Source: Chitinophaga nivalis
GTDB taxonomy: Bacteria > Bacteroidota > Bacteroidia > Chitinophagales > Chitinophagaceae
Assembly: GCF_025989125.1 (NCBI RefSeq)
Contig: NZ_JAPDNR010000001.1
Span: forward strand, 5,692,087-5,756,086
Length of the DNA: 64,000 nucleotides
Direction of reading: 5' to 3'
Program-made: the position numbers and the translations under genes
Shown: positions 60,101-64,000 of the stretch, piece by piece
Position numbering within the stretch: position 1 is the stretch's first letter
Layout: each line of letters begins with the position of its first letter
Notes under the pieces: generated by a model
Told to the model about the DNA's origin: nothing
What the model saw: only the letters and a program-made list of their open reading frames with translations
The model's database searches: none

Positions 60101-63100
60101 AAGCGTATAAGCCCGTAAATCAACCGGAGAAGTCCGCAATTGTTCACTATACAGATATAAACTATTACCGTTGCTTAATCCCGGGAAGACCTCATATACA
60201 AATGCGTCAAAGACATAATTAGAGTAGCAGCCGATATGTGGATGCTGATCCAGTTCATGAATAGCGATCATTGCTGTAACCAGGTTAATCACACTATGGT
60301 GTTCAACCATGACACCTTTAGGCATACCGGTGGTACCACTTGTATAAATAACATATGCCAGGTTTTCTGCGGTTGCAAAAGACATATTGACATCCGGATA
60401 ACTGTTGAGTTTTGTACGCCACAATACGGCATTATCTATCCATATCCTGGCTACAGCCGCATTTAAATCAGCCAACAACGGCTCATGTACTTCATTGGTT
60501 AATACTACACGGGCATTGGTATCTGACAGGATATAGGCAAGCCTGTCCGCCGGATATCCCGGATCTATTGGCACATACGCACCACCGGATTTGAGTACTG
60601 CCAATATCGCCATCAGCATATACTCAGAGCGATCCAGACAAATCGCTACCAGCTCATCGGGTTGAATAGCATGGGTTTCCCGCAGATAAGCCGCCAGTTG
60701 ATTTGCTTTGATATTCAATTCTTCATAAGTCAATTGTGTATGCTCATACACGACCGCTATTTGATGTGGTGTTTTCGTTACCTGTTCTTCAAACAGCTGG
60801 TGCAACGTTTTATCTTTCCTATATACTGCTGCCGTATCATTCCAGTTATAAATAATTTCCTGGTGTTGTGCAACAGATAAATAAGAAAGGTCATTGGTAG
60901 CAATATCCTTATCCAAAGCCAGTTGAGCGATTATTCCTGCCATACCCTCCAGCAGCTGCGTGGTGGTGGTTTCACTAAAAAGCTCTCCGGCATATTTCAA
61001 TGCTATGCTAATGACCCCATTTTGCTCAGTGGCGGATACGCCCAGCGGATAGTCCAGTTTTTCTATACTGCCACGGAACTGAACAGATAAGCCATCACCC
61101 TCACCTTCTCCTGTAGGAACCGGATAATTTTCATATACAAACAAGCTATTAAACAACCGTTCTCCTCCTTGTTGTAACTTACTCAGGCTTACATCGCTGC
61201 GGCTGTTTACTTCATTAATATCCGATTGTAACGCTTTAATAGCAGCCACCACACTACCTGTCTCATGTTTGAGAATAACAGGCAAGGTATTGATGTACAA
61301 ACCAACCGAGTCTTCTATATCATCTATCGGGAGATTACGGCCGGACAGGGTCATACCCACAATCGTCGTATCGCTGTTACCGTATAAGCTTAATTGTTTA
61401 TGCCAGCAATACTGCAATACTGCATTCAATGTAAAGCCACTGGCAGCGCACAATGCTTTCAGCGCTTCATATTGCACACCACTGATCTGTATTGTTTTTT
61501 CCACCGGTTGCAGGATATGCCGGTAATCAGACAAGTTAATATGCCGTTGTTCCGGAGGCAGCAGACTGCTGAGATCTTCCCGATCGGTCAACTGACCTAC
61601 ATAACCCTGCCAGTAAGCAATATTATCTTCCCGGTGAGCCCGCAGATAACGCTGCGTATGTAGGTAACCGTTATCTTCAAGTACCGTGATCGGCTCTCCT
61701 TGCTGCAATGCTGCATATACTGCATGCACATAATTCAGTAACAGCGGCATACTCCAGCCATCCAGAATAGCATGGTGGTTACTAAATATACAGGCATAGC
61801 TATCAGTGCCCAGTTTCACGAGGTATATCCGTAAGAGGTTACCTGCAGCCAGATCAAATGTTACTGTACGATCGGTGCGGGACAGCTCCTGCAGATATGC
61901 CTGCTGTGCTGTTATTTCCTGATCACTGATATCGGTATAGCGCCAGTCTAAATGACCCGTTTTATCGATGATCTGAACTAATGCTTCGTCCCATCCGAAA
62001 CGTAATCGTAATACCGGATAACGTTGCTGCGCATAACGCCAGGCCTCTTGCAACAGCGGCACATCTACTCCCTGATTATACTCCCACGAAATCTGTACCC
62101 GATAAGCATCATCCACTTCTCCCTGGCTCAACGCATGGTAAATAAAACCTTCCTGCAAACTATTCGCCAGGTAAACATGACTGATTTCTTTTGTTGACTG
62201 TAAGCGAGACAGATAATCCGGAGAGATGATATGATCAATATCACTCACCGTTAAATAGCTACGGGTAGCACCAGACAACAGCACAATCATCTCTTCCAGT
62301 ACCTGTTGATAGCCAGCTGCAAATGCATCCAGTACTGCTCCGGCCAGCCGGCCACTAATACTAAACCGTAATTGTCCATCTATGATTAATCCATTGATGT
62401 TGAGGACATGATGTTCTTCGTTCGCACCTCCTATGGATGCACCACTGTATTCACTGCTGATATGCCAGTGTGCATCATTTACCATTTCCTGTTTATCGAA
62501 CTGCCCCAGATAGTTGAAACTAATACCTGGCAAGGCCTCCGGCTGGTAACCCAGTAATGCTCCATAGCCGATACCGTTAGCAGGAATGCCACGCAACATT
62601 TCTTTGGCAGCAATCAGATGTGCGCCATAGTCTGTACCTGTGGTCACAATTTCTATCGGATACATTGTTGTAAACCAACCGGCCGTATGGGTAATATCAA
62701 TGGTAGCTGACAACTCTTCTCTACCGTGTCCTTCCAGCAATACATGGTGGCGGTCAAGACCCGTCACCTGCGACAAAGCGACACCTAAAGCACTTAATAA
62801 AATATCGTTGATTCGGGTATTGTATACGTGACTGGTATGTCTTAACAATAAATCGGTATGATGCATATCCAACGATAATACAGCGCTACCAGATATGCTA
62901 GTCGACAATGCATGCAGGGAGGCATTGCTCTTCGCCACCCCGGCCTGTATACCTGACCAGTAATCGTATTCTGATGTGTTATAGTTTGGTGAAGATTTAT
63001 AAGCAGCTATCAATGCAGCCCACTGGCGATAACTACTGCCTTTCTCTCCTAAAACAGCCGTAGCAGAGATAGCTGGCAGCGTAGACTTGTCTGACAGATT

Positions 63101-64000
63101 TGACAAATAATGATAGATCTTTTCCAGGTCTTCTGTCAGTACACGCCAGCTCACCGTATCTATCAGCAGGTGATGAACGGCCATATAAATCCGCGCACGA
63201 CCATCCGCATATCCTTCCAGGTAACCAATCTGCAACAGCTTATCGCCATAAATATCAAAGTCGCTTTGCCACTGTGTTAATATGGTTGCTAATGCTTCTT
63301 CTCCATTCAGGGTACGGATATCCAGATAACGAAGGTTTGCTGCCGTTACAGCATCCCCATAATACTGCACCCCTTCACGTGTATAACGTAACCGCAATGC
63401 ATCATGGTGATTCAGCAGTTTCACCACCGTATGCTCCAGCAATGTTTTATCCAATTCAGGTACATTAATCAGGAATGACTGGTTCCAATGATGGTAATCA
63501 GCCAGTAAATCTTGCTCCACCTGGGCAAAGAACCAGGACTGAACCGGCAACAAGCCTGCTGCTTCAGACAGAATACCCTGTTCTGTTTCCAGCTGCACGT
63601 GCTGCGCTATAGCCCCTTCAATCACCTGTGTATAAAGTGCCGCAATCGTCCGGTGACGGAAAATATCTTTCACACTCACCCGGATACCCGCCTGCTGCCT
63701 TAAACGGCTTACCAGCTGGATACTGATAATACTATCGCCTCCCAACCGGAAGAAGTCATCATGAATACCAATCTTGCCACCATCTATACCCAGGATCTGA
63801 CCGAAGATGTCACACATGATTGCTTCCATACTATTCTCAGGCGCCTGGTAACCAGCGGTATCCGTGAACTGCGGATCAGGCAGTGCCCGGCGGTCCAGCT
63901 TACCATTGAGCGTCAGTGGCAGGTGATCCAGGTGTATCAGTACTTCCGGCACCATATAATCAGGCATCACAGCCCGCAGGTAATCCAGCAACAATTGTTC
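39716..64000 (-). CDS. Giant non-ribosomal peptide synthetase, C-terminal part (5' end outside window)
   Basis: An unbroken frame of more than 8090 codons that continues past the right edge (the edge reads EQLLLDYLRAVMPDYMVP, inside an adenylation domain). It assembles a peptide on carrier domains. The order, N to C, is: A-tail, T0, E0 / C1-A1-T1-E1 / C2-A2-T2-E2 / C3-A3-T3 / C4-A4-T4 / C5-A5-T5-E5 / C6 (defective), A6 remnant, TE. Phosphopantetheine Ser codons are at 63731-63733, 59180-59182, 54608-54610, 50051-50053, 46820-46822 and 43592-43594. C domains before the end keep HHxxxDG; those after E domains are of the D-C-L type, C4 and C5 of the L-C-L type. It ends with a type I thioesterase that releases or cyclises the chain. 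No MbtH-like protein, PPTase, exporter or tailoring enzyme is visible in the window. Confidence 0.97.
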   Translation of the reverse strand, partial: EQLLLDYLRAVMPDYMVPEVLIHLDHLPLTLNGKLDRRALPDPQFTDTAGYQAPENSMEAIMCDIFGQILGIDGGKIGIHDDFFRLGGDSIISIQLVSRLRQQAGIRVSVKDIFRHRTIAALYTQVIEGAIAQHVQLETEQGILSEAAGLLPVQSWFFAQVEQDLLADYHHWNQSFLINVPELDKTLLEHTVVKLLNHHDALRLRYTREGVQYYGDAVTAANLRYLDIRTLNGEEALATILTQWQSDFDIYGDKLLQIGYLEGYADGRARIYMAVHHLLIDTVSWRVLTEDLEKIYHYLSNLSDKSTLPAISATAVLGEKGSSYRQWAALIAAYKSSPNYNTSEYDYWSGIQAGVAKSNASLHALSTSISGSAVLSLDMHHTDLLLRHTSHVYNTRINDILLSALGVALSQVTGLDRHHVLLEGHGREELSATIDITHTAGWFTTMYPIEIVTTGTDYGAHLIAAKEMLRGIPANGIGYGALLGYQPEALPGISFNYLGQFDKQEMVNDAHWHISSEYSGASIGGANEEHHVLNINGLIIDGQLRFSISGRLAGAVLDAFAAGYQQVLEEMIVLLSGATRSYLTVSDIDHIISPDYLSRLQSTKEISHVYLANSLQEGFIYHALSQGEVDDAYRVQISWEYNQGVDVPLLQEAWRYAQQRYPVLRLRFGWDEALVQIIDKTGHLDWRYTDISDQEITAQQAYLQELSRTDRTVTFDLAAGNLLRIYLVKLGTDSYACIFSNHHAILDGWSMPLLLNYVHAVYAALQQGEPITVLEDNGYLHTQRYLRAHREDNIAYWQGYVGQLTDREDLSSLLPPEQRHINLSDYRHILQPVEKTIQISGVQYEALKALCAASGFTLNAVLQYCWHKQLSLYGNSDTTIVGMTLSGRNLPIDDIEDSVGLYINTLPVILKHETGSVVAAIKALQSDINEVNSRSDVSLSKLQQGGERLFNSLFVYENYPVPTGEGEGDGLSVQFRGSIEKLDYPLGVSATEQNGVISIALKYAGELFSETTTTQLLEGMAGIIAQLALDKDIATNDLSYLSVAQHQEIIYNWNDTAAVYRKDKTLHQLFEEQVTKTPHQIAVVYEHTQLTYEELNIKANQLAAYLRETHAIQPDELVAICLDRSEYMLMAILAVLKSGGAYVPIDPGYPADRLAYILSDTNARVVLTNEVHEPLLADLNAAVARIWIDNAVLWRTKLNSYPDVNMSFATAENLAYVIYTSGTTGMPKGVMVEHHSVINLVTAMIAIHELDQHPHIGCYSNYVFDAFVYEVFPGLSNGNSLYLYSEQLRTSPVDLRAYTLSHHIGISFIPPAILREFLTDHTGLSFIYTGGEKLPELQGVAYTGKLLNEYGPTEATVCTTFHAYQSGSSSANIGRPVANATVYILDRYLQPVPLGAVGELYIGGAGVARGYLNQATLTAERFIENPFRTAAEIADNRNARLYKTGDLVRYQANGNIEYLGRNDFQVKIRGHRIETGEIENRLLSYEGILQAVVLAKDAALGQGRYLVGYYVADEPLAQEVLLSYLADYLPDYMIPAVLVHLNKLPLTLSGKLDRKALPDPQFTDTDNYQAPENSTEAIMCDIFGQILGIDGGKIGIHDDFFRLGGDSIISIQLVSRLRQQAGIQVSVKDIFRYRTISALYGNVIAGADQQKIQLVTEQGILSGTAGLLPVQSWFFARVTAGLMVDYHHWNQSFLIDVPILDKELLELAVVRLLQYHDGLRLRYSREGIQYYGEATTAVSLKYLDIRISDSVAALPALLTQWQSDFDVYGDKLLQIGYLEGYADGRARIYIAAHHLLIDTVSWRILAEDLERIYHYLSNVTDRSTLGNISAANILGEKGSSYRQWAALVATYNSLPVYHASEYDYWLGIQAGVVTDNAALQALSVTTPGNAALSLDTHHTDLLLRHTSHVYNTRINDILLSALGVALSQVTGLDRHHVLLEGHGREELSATMDITRTVGWFTTMYPIEIMTRGTDYGGHLIAAKEMLRGIPSNGIGYGALLGYQPDALPGVSFNYLGQFDKQESVSNDNWHISGEYSGVSVGGANEDHPVLNINGLVINGQLQFNISGRMSEEVLHAFAANYQQVLEEMIVLLSGATRSYLTVSDIDHIISPDYLSRLQSAKEISHVYLANSLQEGFIYHALSQGEVDDAYRVQVSWDYDDPVDVSLLQQAWSDAQQHYPALRLRFGWDEVLIQIIDKTGDLDWRYTDISDQEITAQQAYLQELSRADRAEVFDLAEGHLLRLYLIKRAEDKYTFIFSNHHAILDGWSMPLLLNYVHAVYAVLQKGETITVEEDNGYIHTQRYLQVHREDNIAYWQAYVGQLTDREDLSNLLRPEQRHINLSDYRHVLQQQEQILEIEGVQYDALKALCAANGFTLNAVLQYCWHKQLNLYGNSDTTIVGMTLSGRNLPIDDIEQSVGMFINTLPVIMEHKAGSIIETIKTLQTDINEVNSRSDVSLGKLQPGGERLFNSLFIYENYPVAAGGGSGDEEEGLSLRFGKGIEKLDYPLGITAAEHGNGIRLELSYAGELFSEETINQLLSGMALTVAQLIENPMVTAEVLSYMGAAVHQEVVYNWNDTTKPYAVDKTIHQLFEEQVRKTPESIALVYEGRPLTYRKLNEQANQLAAYLKDTYDIQPEDLIALCLDRSEHMLVAILAVWKSGGGYVPMDAGYPDDRIAYIVSDTQTKVILTNTVYAARLKVHSGAPVVESIDNVAFLADVIAGYKTDNPDVSSQSDHLAYVIYTSGTTGKPKGVMIEHHSVVNLVSDLHIRYEFGNDEVILQFASYVFDASVEQMLLALLNGHTLLVIKNESWREETSFIETLIANKVTYIEMTPSFLQQVPLGSIPTLRRVNSSGEHLSTALLQKLKQEHYMLINAYGPTEVTVSCIANVDVDNTSIGRPIANTTVYVLDKHLKPVPVGASGELYIGGAGVARGYLHLPGLTNERFIKNPFQTKEEAERPYNRNERLYKTGDLVRFLSDGNLEYIGRNDFQVKLRGYRIELEEIENRMAAYAGIKQAVVLVKGASSEYSKYLVGYYVAEAALEEAALLRYLGEHLPEYMVPAVLVFLDKLPLTINGKLDRRALPEPQFDVTDNYQAPQNDMEAMMCEIYSQVLGIPVDKIGINDDFFRLGGDSIVSIQLTGRLRQRAGILVSVKDIFRYRTIAALYTHVIATAQAVKLEAEQGVLSGEVTLLPVQSWFFDQVETGMFIDYHHYNQAFLINVPPLDKTLLQHTIVKLLNYHDALRLRYTRDRKQYYSEALSDHEIRYLDVRTLDNEAQLSGVLTQWQNSFGIYGDKLVQIGYLEGYTDDRARIFVSAHHLLIDTVSWRIISEDLEKIYHYLAGVTDKSTLQNISAVTILGDKGSSYRQWSSLVADYSTLPAYRETERDYWRKIQTGIAISNTAIMALSVPEVRSAVLSLDSDHTNLLLREINQVYNTQINDVLLTALGVALANITGMDRHHILLEGHGREELADTIDIARTVGWFTTMYPIEIVTVGTDYGVHLVATKEMLRKIPANGIGYGVLLGYEGNALPYITFNYLGQFDKAAAENQDNWHISGESSGIWDGAANKDYHLLNINGLVINGQLQFTVSGRLAAAVLDTLALSYQQALIAIIDNLSGTGRSYLTVSDVNHVVTAEYLAELQAEREISGVYLANSLQEGFIYHALSQGEIDSAYHVQMVFEYDNVLDVSLLQQAWMHAQTHYSALRLRFGWQEGLVQIVDKKGVLNWYYTDISEADAITQEKHLENLRTTDLATKFDLSVGNLLRLYVVKRGERLYTCVFSSHHAILDGWSTPLLLNYVHTVYLQLLTGQEVEVVEDKSYALSQQYLQTHRDDSVAYWQSYVGQLTTQEDLSSLLRPDQRNITLSAYRRVLQPEEQSMEIGGIRFEVLKALCVTHGFTLNAVLQYCWHRQLSLYGNTTTTVVGMTVSGRNIPVDDIEESVGMYINTLPVIVEHEARSVIAAIKKLQADINEVNSRSDISLGKLHQGGDRLFNSLFIYENYPIPMGTDGEEGDALSIQFRSNVERLDYPLGIVVLEQGNKVWTELQYAGELITAETARQLLSGMELLITQLTENPDITTTALTHLDAAMYQEIVYNWNDRTQPYAADKTIHQSFEEQVIKTPDLTAIIFEGKTLTYRELNEKANRMAAYLHATYNIQPDELIALCLDRSEHMLIAILAVLKTGGAYVPMDLAFPDERIVYILADTDTKIILTNEIHAARLIALEQTVAVESIDNAAWQSMLEENYPADNRPVSGTSRDLAYVIYTSGTTGKPKGVMIEHRGVINLVTDLHVRYGFGQDEVILQFANYVFDAAIEQMLLALLNGHKLLIIKKDSWSDEEAFIHTLTINKVTYLEMTPSFLEQLPVGKVPTLRRVNSSGEHLSTTLQHKLNKEHYELINAYGPTEVTVSCVVNLDSNAYHIGRPIANITGYVLDRYLKPVPVGALGELYLGGDGVARGYLRLPDLTKERFIVNPFQTAAEQQQDRNGCLYKTGDLVRYLPDGNIEYIGRNDFQVKIRGYRIETGEIENRLASYPGIRQAVVLAKDSLSGRGKYLVGYYVADEILEKENILAYLGSYLPEYMLPAVLIHLYKLPLTINGKLNRNELPDPQFTDTDNYQAPENPTEAKLCEIFGEALGLDATKISVLDDFYRLGGNSILAIRLVNRLNKVMGTDVNVSVLFTWRTIRKLAEHLLSGEGGGIKISAPAVLHPEEQLLSFAQERLWFIENYEGGSYAYNIPTVLKLPAGVHTDSMIAALRAVVHRHEVLRSVIRTSETGSSYQQVLDDVLQPLSIITEELYSKQELEVRLLEMSEYIFRLAAEYPVQAAVYILHTVDGVKEHYLSLVFHHIAFDGWSTAVFMRDLEHSYLYYAALAAGDTGRAATYVLPALHLQYKDFALWQRNYLTGTVWDLQVSYWKEKLAGYETLYLPTDKPRPAQVSYEGADFAFVIDKVVAEDLRAVSKALEVSMYSLLLSGYYLLLSSYSKQQDIVIGSPISNRHYGEVADLIGFFVNTLALREKIDPDQSLVDFIRQVGVAATTAQLYQDLPFERLVEALKVEPDTSRHPVFQVTFGMETSDKEEAAVGSMFIPYAETDYSSVAKYDLSVMLQDNGEELVCLLNYATSLFNQDTILGYARTYNEILTQLASLTSVAQHSRKIRSLQYLDQAQHQEMIYNRNDTTKVYATDKTLHQLFEEQVAHTPDHIAVVYKDVQLTYKELNARSNQLAAYLREVYAIQPDELIALCLDRSEHMLIAILGVLKAGGAYVPLDPAYPAERIAYILSDTNTRLLLSNVAHRPELGMHTVETLYIDTAETAAICTLYAVTDLAPLATAGNLAYVIYTSGTTGVPKGVMVAHHNVANLACLQADQLGWKTGGADSGYLRFLLYANYVFDAHVWELYTALINGHTTYLADGDTRSDIILLQAYIAASHIQVAILPPALLDQEHLLDLEILIVGGDVTPAHVMAAYHQQGVKVINAYGPTEITVCATWHIYTTDSSNTNIGRAVTNATLYVLDDYLQPVPAGAVGELYVGGAGVARGYLNQPTLTAERFIANPFQTAAEKQADRNARLYKTGDLVRYLSDGNLAYLGRNDFQVKVRGYRIETGEIATRLLAYAGIRQAVVLAKDTPAGEGKYLVGYYVAEEQIDASILLAYLGTFLPDYMVPGVLVHLNQLPVTVNGKVDLRALPDPQWIHTTEYHGPENEIETKLSEVFGHVLGLQAANISIHDDFFRLGGNSIQAIRLVNQVNKKLGTTIAVSQVFTHRTIRMLAKQLSDGNTNEVRIVAPVVTRPEEQLLSFAQERLWFIEKYEGGSTAYNIPLVLKLQGSVHIDSLVAALRAIVHRHEVLRSLIKTSEAGNGYQLVMDDAIHPLPLNVIDLYNRHELELNLSQMATHVFNLETTYPILADMLILHTTGRASEYYLSIVLHHIAFDGWSADIFLQELNNSYHYYEALRVGELGKANSYILPPLPLQYKDFALWQRRYLVDAVLDQQLSYWRGKLSGYETLHLPTDKTRPAMISYEGADIGFVIDKATTDELKALSKELKVSMYSLLLSGYYLLLSSYSHQKDIVVGSPVTNRHYGEVAELIGFFVNTLVLREEINPEQRLVDFIEQVGTAVIAAQLHQDLPFEKLVDELEVTPDTSRHPIFQVLFGVQSFGGEVVAGDQLFIPYGGNDLAAAKYDLTMMLDDSGEELVGEFNYATSLFEEDTVQAYIRTYKEILRQLAGLRLAPQRSRKIKSLHYLDQAQHQEIIYNWNDTTKVYATDKTIHQLFEEQVARTPDHIAVVYNGVQLTYKELNARSNQLAAYLRDVYVIQPDELIALCLDRSEHMLIAILGVLKAGGAYVPMDPAYPAERIAYILSDTNTRLLLSNVAHRPELAVHTVETLYIDATETAAICTSYAVTDLEPLATTGNLAYVIYTSGTTGVPKGVMVAHHNVVNLACLQADQLGWKTGGADSSYLRFLLYANYVFDAHVWELYTALINGHTTYLADGDTRTDITLLQAYVAAGHIQVATVPPALLDQEHLLDLEILIVAGDVTPAHVMAAYHQQGVKVINAYGPTETTVCATWHIYAAGSSNTNIGRAVTNTTVYVLDSSLQPVPIGAIGELYVGGAGISRGYLNQPTLTEERFIANPFRTTQEKQDNRNATLYRTGDLVRYMADGDIEYIGRNDFQVKIRGYRIELGEIESHLAALPGIRQAVVQAVDAPAGNGQYLVGYYVAEDKLNHESLYSYLHAALPEYMVPAVLIYLEKLPLTINGKLDRRMLPDPQLLEADNYQAPEDEMQARMCDIYAQVLGKEAHQIGIQDDFFRLGGDSIISIQLVSRLKQQAGIHVSVKDIFRYRTIAALYRHVVTAAPQQAVQVDTEQGILSGEAGLLPIQSWFFDQVEKGLLPDRSHWNQSFLINVPALDKALLEETIIRLLNYHDALRLRYTRENVQYYSEAVTAANVRYLDVNTMGSAEELMGVLTTWQQDFDLYGDKLMQVGYLYNYPDGRARIYIAAHHLLIDAVSWRILTDDMANIYRHLSDSTNRAGLSDLATVNILGNKGTSYRQWTALVADYMAQPSYQASEYAYWSRIQAGVAAYNTSLLALAAQEEHQHTASLLLDVYHTGLLLHQTSHVYNTQINDILLSALGAALSKMTDLERHYIVLEGHGREELADTIDITRTTGWFTTMYPIEIVGKGNHYGECIIAAKEMLREVPANGIGYGALFGYALEHLPLISFNYLGQFDNQAAEAGASWYISSENSGLAVSVANSNHDLISIDGWVIDGQLQFGISGNFSADWLNQLATAYQQVLKEMAVYLSGMSRSYLTTSDVDHIISADYLSRLQAGKEVAAIYRASSLQEAFIQPSEGDVHETSVIQVVWHYTTSLNESFMKQAWSYIQQRYPALRLRFGWEKVPVQIIDKAGYMDWRYTDISHQDTAYGAAYMKQLQVTDRSELFDLAAGNLWRLQLVKSGETAYTCLFSYHQAILDGWSIPVLQKEVHKVYLQLLEGEQLLIQEDTSYVLSQPQLLLQAKDNINYWQSYISQLTVQEELSGLLRPEMRGIRLSDYRYVLQSQEQSLTITGALYKALKELADTQGIAISAVLQYSWHKQLSLYGNNNVTVTGVPVSGRYLPVDNIAQAVGLYGNIVPIILHHKNRDVINAIKDLQADVEAAQNHSCVDVHQLWQERATGFDSLFMYEKEVVGKGGEEAPAIQCHGSAAAFAYPLVVNVKEGETAINITLQYAEVLFEEEMMVQLLSGMNWIITQLTDNTAITTRALSWINPDQHQQMVYNRNEPTYVLDSYLQPVPVGAIGELYVGGMGVADGDLNQPALTAEHFITNPFRTAAEIQAGINARLYKTGSLVRYLPDGQLEYLDRSIAGVKYIPGDFTEDFDPYITINAENESDPILFMLPPAEGGAESYLGNIIPEFKNKMIVAFNNYYLHLAQKLDQQEMDKIGFEFLAAYYIQLIKKIQPAGVYHLFGWSFGGALAFEIARQLTASGMQVESLQMVDTYFNCKHVAHVLNTDQMGAININYTPDVNGKPVAARMILFKALTIGEQMLKNNSAEMMRIISHYVSVPDNYLKEVIKDAPIEIINIDADHDSWMHNSVIIDQVVGYLASNKN
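42125..46689 (-). other. NRPS module 5: C5-A5-T5-E5, predicted D-Phe
   Basis: C5 is L-C-L type (AQERLWFIEKYEGG; HHIAFDGWS). A5 pocket residues read by alignment to GrsA are D, A, W, T, I, A, A, V, C, K, the classical phenylalanine code. T5 has LGGDSI (Ser codon 43592-43594), as expected before an epimerase. E5 has HHLLIDAVSW, LEGHGREE, TTGWFTTMYP and GIGYGALFGY. It would supply D-Phe as the last residue before the thioesterase if the defective terminal module is skipped. Confidence 0.8.
43730..45290 (-). repeat. Adenylation domain A5, near-duplicate of A4
   Basis: Its partner is at about 46970-48520, 3.23 kb to the right. Long stretches are almost identical at the DNA level, for example around the codons for VMAAYHQQGVKVINAYGPTE (near 44350-44420 and 47570-47640). 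Confidence 0.8.
46690..49929 (-). other. NRPS module 4: C4-A4-T4, hydrophobic residue predicted
   Basis: C4 is L-C-L type (HHIAFDGWS). A4 is nearly identical to A5 over most of its length but has Ile for Thr at pocket position 278 (47720-47722) and Gly for Ala at 301 (47660-47662), giving D, A, W, I, I, G, A, V, C, K. T4 has LGGNSI and no epimerase follows, so the residue stays L. Confidence 0.75.
49930..53155 (-). other. NRPS module 3: C3-A3-T3, basic residue predicted
   Basis: C3 follows an epimerase and is D-C-L type (LANSLQEGFIYHALSQG; HHAILDGWS). The A3 pocket reads D, A, E, E, N, S, A, V, S, K, the same as A2. Two acidic residues (239 and 278) point to a cationic side chain such as ornithine, lysine or a similar diamine. 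T3 has LGGNSI; no epimerase. Confidence 0.65.
53156..57715 (-). other. NRPS module 2: C2-A2-T2-E2, basic D-residue predicted
   Basis: The order is C (from 57715), A, T (LGGDSI, Ser 54608-54610) and E2 (HHLLIDTVSW). The A2 pocket equals that of A3 (D, A, E, E, N, S, A, V, S, K), so the same basic amino acid is likely loaded but epimerised here. Confidence 0.65.
57716..62265 (-). other. NRPS module 1: C1-A1-T1-E1
   Basis: C1 has HHAILDGWS (near 61770). The A1 pocket reads D, A, Y, F, Y, G, E, V, C, K by eye, which I cannot match to a known substrate with confidence. T1 has LGGDSI (Ser 59180-59182) and E1 is complete, so the residue is D-configured. The T1-E1-C2 stretch is very similar to T0-E0-C1. 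Confidence 0.7.
62266..64000 (-). other. NRPS module 0 (partial): A tail, T0, E0
   Basis: The last about 35 residues of an adenylation domain (LPLTLNGKLDRRALPDPQF), then T0 (LGGDSI, Ser 63731-63733) and a full epimerase E0 (HHLLIDTVSW, LEGHGREE, GWFTTMYP, GIGYGALLGY, FNYLGQFD). The adenylation pocket is outside the window. Confidence 0.85.

Noticed and set aside
40000..63700. Many plus-strand frames of 60-180 codons opposite the NRPS
   Set aside because: They recur at the module period, mirror the NRPS codons and have no family features; they are shadows of the repeated coding strand.
63994..63994. Apparent NRPS start codon (TTG) at 63994
   Set aside because: The residues around it are the interior of an adenylation domain (LLLDYLRAVMPDYMVP). 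The frame stays open to the window edge, so the true start is outside.
39716..64000. Repeats in the last 24 kb as tandem repeats or mobile DNA
   Set aside because: The 3.2-kb and 4.5-kb periodicity is explained by NRPS modules with and without an epimerase.

Overview
The window looks like chromosome of a Bacteroidota bacterium of the Chitinophaga type (Chitinophagaceae). The evidence is a SusC/SusD pair, several TonB-dependent receptors, a type IX secretion (T9SS) sorting domain, start-proximal TAnnTTTG promoter boxes, a GH18 chitinase-like enzyme, a leader peptide of the Bacteroidota class I lanthipeptide type and a giant non-ribosomal peptide synthetase (NRPS). No tRNA, rRNA, CRISPR array, insertion sequence or prophage was recognised.

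Left part (1-11 kb). A polysaccharide-utilisation type locus (start of a lipoprotein, SusD, SusC) is read leftward and faces a divergent LacI-family regulator. A composite palindrome between them is the likely operator. Next come a solitary ATP-grasp protein, a GH18-jacalin protein without a visible signal peptide, an orphan RiPP (lanthipeptide-like) precursor, and a Crp/Fnr regulator followed by two small membrane proteins, one with the COQ4-type HDxxH-x11-E motif.

Middle part (11-37 kb). An outer-membrane beta-barrel receptor is followed by tandem paralogues of a small secreted four-cysteine protein. A peptide-use cluster follows: an M24 aminopeptidase and a DUF885 metallopeptidase in one operon, converging on a POT peptide transporter. 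The aminopeptidase and the transporter carry the same 38-bp element (32/38 identical) about 72 bp upstream of their start codons. After this come an S41 peptidase, catalase-peroxidase KatG, a large T9SS-exported beta-propeller protein, an FG-GAP lipoprotein, an NmrA-like reductase with an AraC regulator, a divergent EamA exporter/MocR regulator pair whose shared promoter region carries direct repeats, and a surface protein with GNVGIGT-type repeats.

Right part (37-64 kb). A siderophore-type TonB receptor lies just downstream of an NRPS that fills the last 24 kb and runs off the right edge, so its N-terminus is missing. The visible order is (A tail)-T-E, C-A-T-E, C-A-T-E, C-A-T, C-A-T, C-A-T-E, then an abnormal end: a C domain whose catalytic His is Gln, an adenylation domain lacking most of its core, no carrier domain, and a thioesterase. 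Carrier motifs (GGDS before E, GGNS otherwise) agree with a D-D-D-L-L-D stereochemical pattern for the last six residues. Pocket residues suggest two basic residues, one hydrophobic residue and a terminal D-Phe. The vestigial terminal module, the near-identical A4/A5 pair, the orphan RiPP precursor and the shared 38-bp element are the most notable observations.
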